This document shows positions 63,321 to 64,000 of a DNA stretch of 64,000 bases, one piece after another. Position 1 is the first letter of the stretch; every line of letters starts with the position of its first letter. The translations under genes and the position numbers were made by a program. Below the pieces are notes generated by a model, which was not told the origin of the DNA, did no database searches, and saw only the letters and a program-made list of their open reading frames with translations. Source of the DNA: Embleya hyalina (GTDB taxonomy: Bacteria > Actinomycetota > Actinomycetes > Streptomycetales > Streptomycetaceae); the NCBI RefSeq assembly GCF_003967355.1, contig NZ_BIFH01000018.1, positions 274,352 to 338,351 on the forward strand, written 5' to 3'.

Positions 63321-64000
63321 GTGCCTGTGTTCAAGGGGAGAGTGCGCATGGCGGCGATGGTCGCCGTCGTGGCGCTGTTGTCGTCCGGCATCGGGGCCGC
63401 CGACGGCGCCGAGGAATCGTACGGTCGTCCGGGCGACTGGCCGACCTGGCAGGGGGATCGCACCGGTTCCCGGCACAACGCGGCGGAGCGGCGGATCAAC
63501 GCGCACACCGCGGGCACGCTGAACCTGAAGTGGGCCTTCGCCTATTCCAAGACCGGCTTCCCGGTCAAGAGCCAACCCGCCGTGGTCGACGGCTCGATCT
63601 ACTTCGGCAGTCCCGATGGGAAGTTCCATGCCCTGAACGCCAAGTCCGGTGCCACCGAGTGGAGTTTCGACCTGAACACGGTCGATCCGAACGGCGTGGT
63701 CATCGACGGCCCGACGGTCGCGCGCGGCAAGGTCTTCTTCGGCGACAACCGGGGCTTCCTGTACGCACTGGACCGCAAGACCGGGCGGGTCGCCTGGGCC
63801 GAGAACACCGAACCGCACGCGGCCGGAATGCACACCAGTTCGCCCGTCTACCACAACGGGCGCATCTACGTCGGCGCGTCCAGCGGCGAGAACATCAACC
63901 CGGACCGCACCTATCCGTGCTGCACCTTCCGAGGCCACATCGACGCCTTCGACGCGGACACCGGCAAACTCGCCTGGCGCCACTACACGGTGCCCGAACC
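63321..64000 (+). CDS. Secreted PQQ-type beta-propeller protein (3' end outside window)
   Basis: Reads open from GTG at 63321 (behind GGGAG) to the window end, at least 226 residues. A signal peptide (basic start, then MAAMVAVVALLSSGIGA) precedes repeats typical of PQQ/polyvinyl-alcohol-dehydrogenase-like propellers: PAVVDGSIYFGSPDGKFHAL, GKVFFGDNRGFLYALDRKTG, GRIYVGASSGE and GHIDAFDADTGKLAW. A Cys pair (YPCCTF) is characteristic of several such dehydrogenases. Probably an exported dehydrogenase or a propeller scaffold. Confidence 0.85.
   Translation, partial: MPVFKGRVRMAAMVAVVALLSSGIGAADGAEESYGRPGDWPTWQGDRTGSRHNAAERRINAHTAGTLNLKWAFAYSKTGFPVKSQPAVVDGSIYFGSPDGKFHALNAKSGATEWSFDLNTVDPNGVVIDGPTVARGKVFFGDNRGFLYALDRKTGRVAWAENTEPHAAGMHTSSPVYHNGRIYVGASSGENINPDRTYPCCTFRGHIDAFDADTGKLAWRHYTVPE

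Overview
This 64 kb window is very GC-rich, uses GTG/TTG starts freely and is packed with ATGA/GTGA stop-start overlaps. It carries a SigB/SigF-type partner-switching module, F420-type LLM enzymes and ECF sigma factors. All of this points to a streptomycete (Streptomyces, Embleya or Kitasatospora type) actinomycete chromosome. I saw no tRNA, rRNA, insertion sequence, phage gene or CRISPR array.

Layout. 0.1-16.4 kb: an accessory region of small regulator/enzyme pairs. These are an SDR, an XRE-cupin regulator, methyltransferases, a STAS / MEDS-ATPase / sigma partner-switching set, a divergent LysR-aldo/keto reductase pair, an SRPBCC-ArsR-SRPBCC operon, a molybdopterin oxidoreductase-like protein, and a TetR-quinone reductase-MFS unit. 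Several intergenic gaps hold clear palindromic operators.

16.4-35.7 kb: a biosynthetic gene cluster I could not match to a known one. A leftward, mostly translationally coupled operon encodes an acyl-CoA ligase fused in frame to an ACP, a benzoate-CoA-ligase-like enzyme, two ketosynthases each followed by a ketosynthase homologue without the catalytic Cys, a discrete ACP, a ketoreductase, an FAD oxidoreductase, a malonyl-CoA:ACP transacylase and a free-standing thioester reductase. Below it lie a regulator fusing a flavodoxin-like domain to an AraC domain, a PaaZ-like protein whose aldehyde dehydrogenase half has lost its catalytic residues while its MaoC hydratase half is intact, and a zinc alcohol dehydrogenase. 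Divergently, a fused TrpE-TrpG anthranilate synthase sits behind three 29-bp tandem repeats. The simplest reading is an anthranilate-primed (or other aryl-primed) type II polyketide, reduced and dehydrated during extension and released reductively.

35.7-46.4 kb: an inverted pair of paralogous proteins of unknown function sharing a promoter-like element, a TetR/4-hydroxybenzoate hydroxylase pair with a palindromic operator, a ComB-like phosphatase, the long-type argG with a predicted leaderless promoter and ARG-box-like site, and an ECF sigma factor with its companion protein.

46.4-59.4 kb: a probable catabolic module in two rightward operons flanking a TetR gene: tartrate/isopropylmalate-type dehydrogenase, fluoroacetate-dehalogenase-type hydrolase, M20 peptidase; then an oligopeptide ABC transporter, an S9 peptidase and a glycerate kinase. 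Both operon promoters share the same sequence motifs, so one TetR protein probably controls both. A plausible logic is import of a conjugate, hydrolysis, and channelling of a hydroxy-acid through glycerate to 2-phosphoglycerate.

59.4-64 kb: a LysR/LLM pair, a methyltransferase, thyA and the start of a secreted PQQ-type beta-propeller protein that runs off the window.
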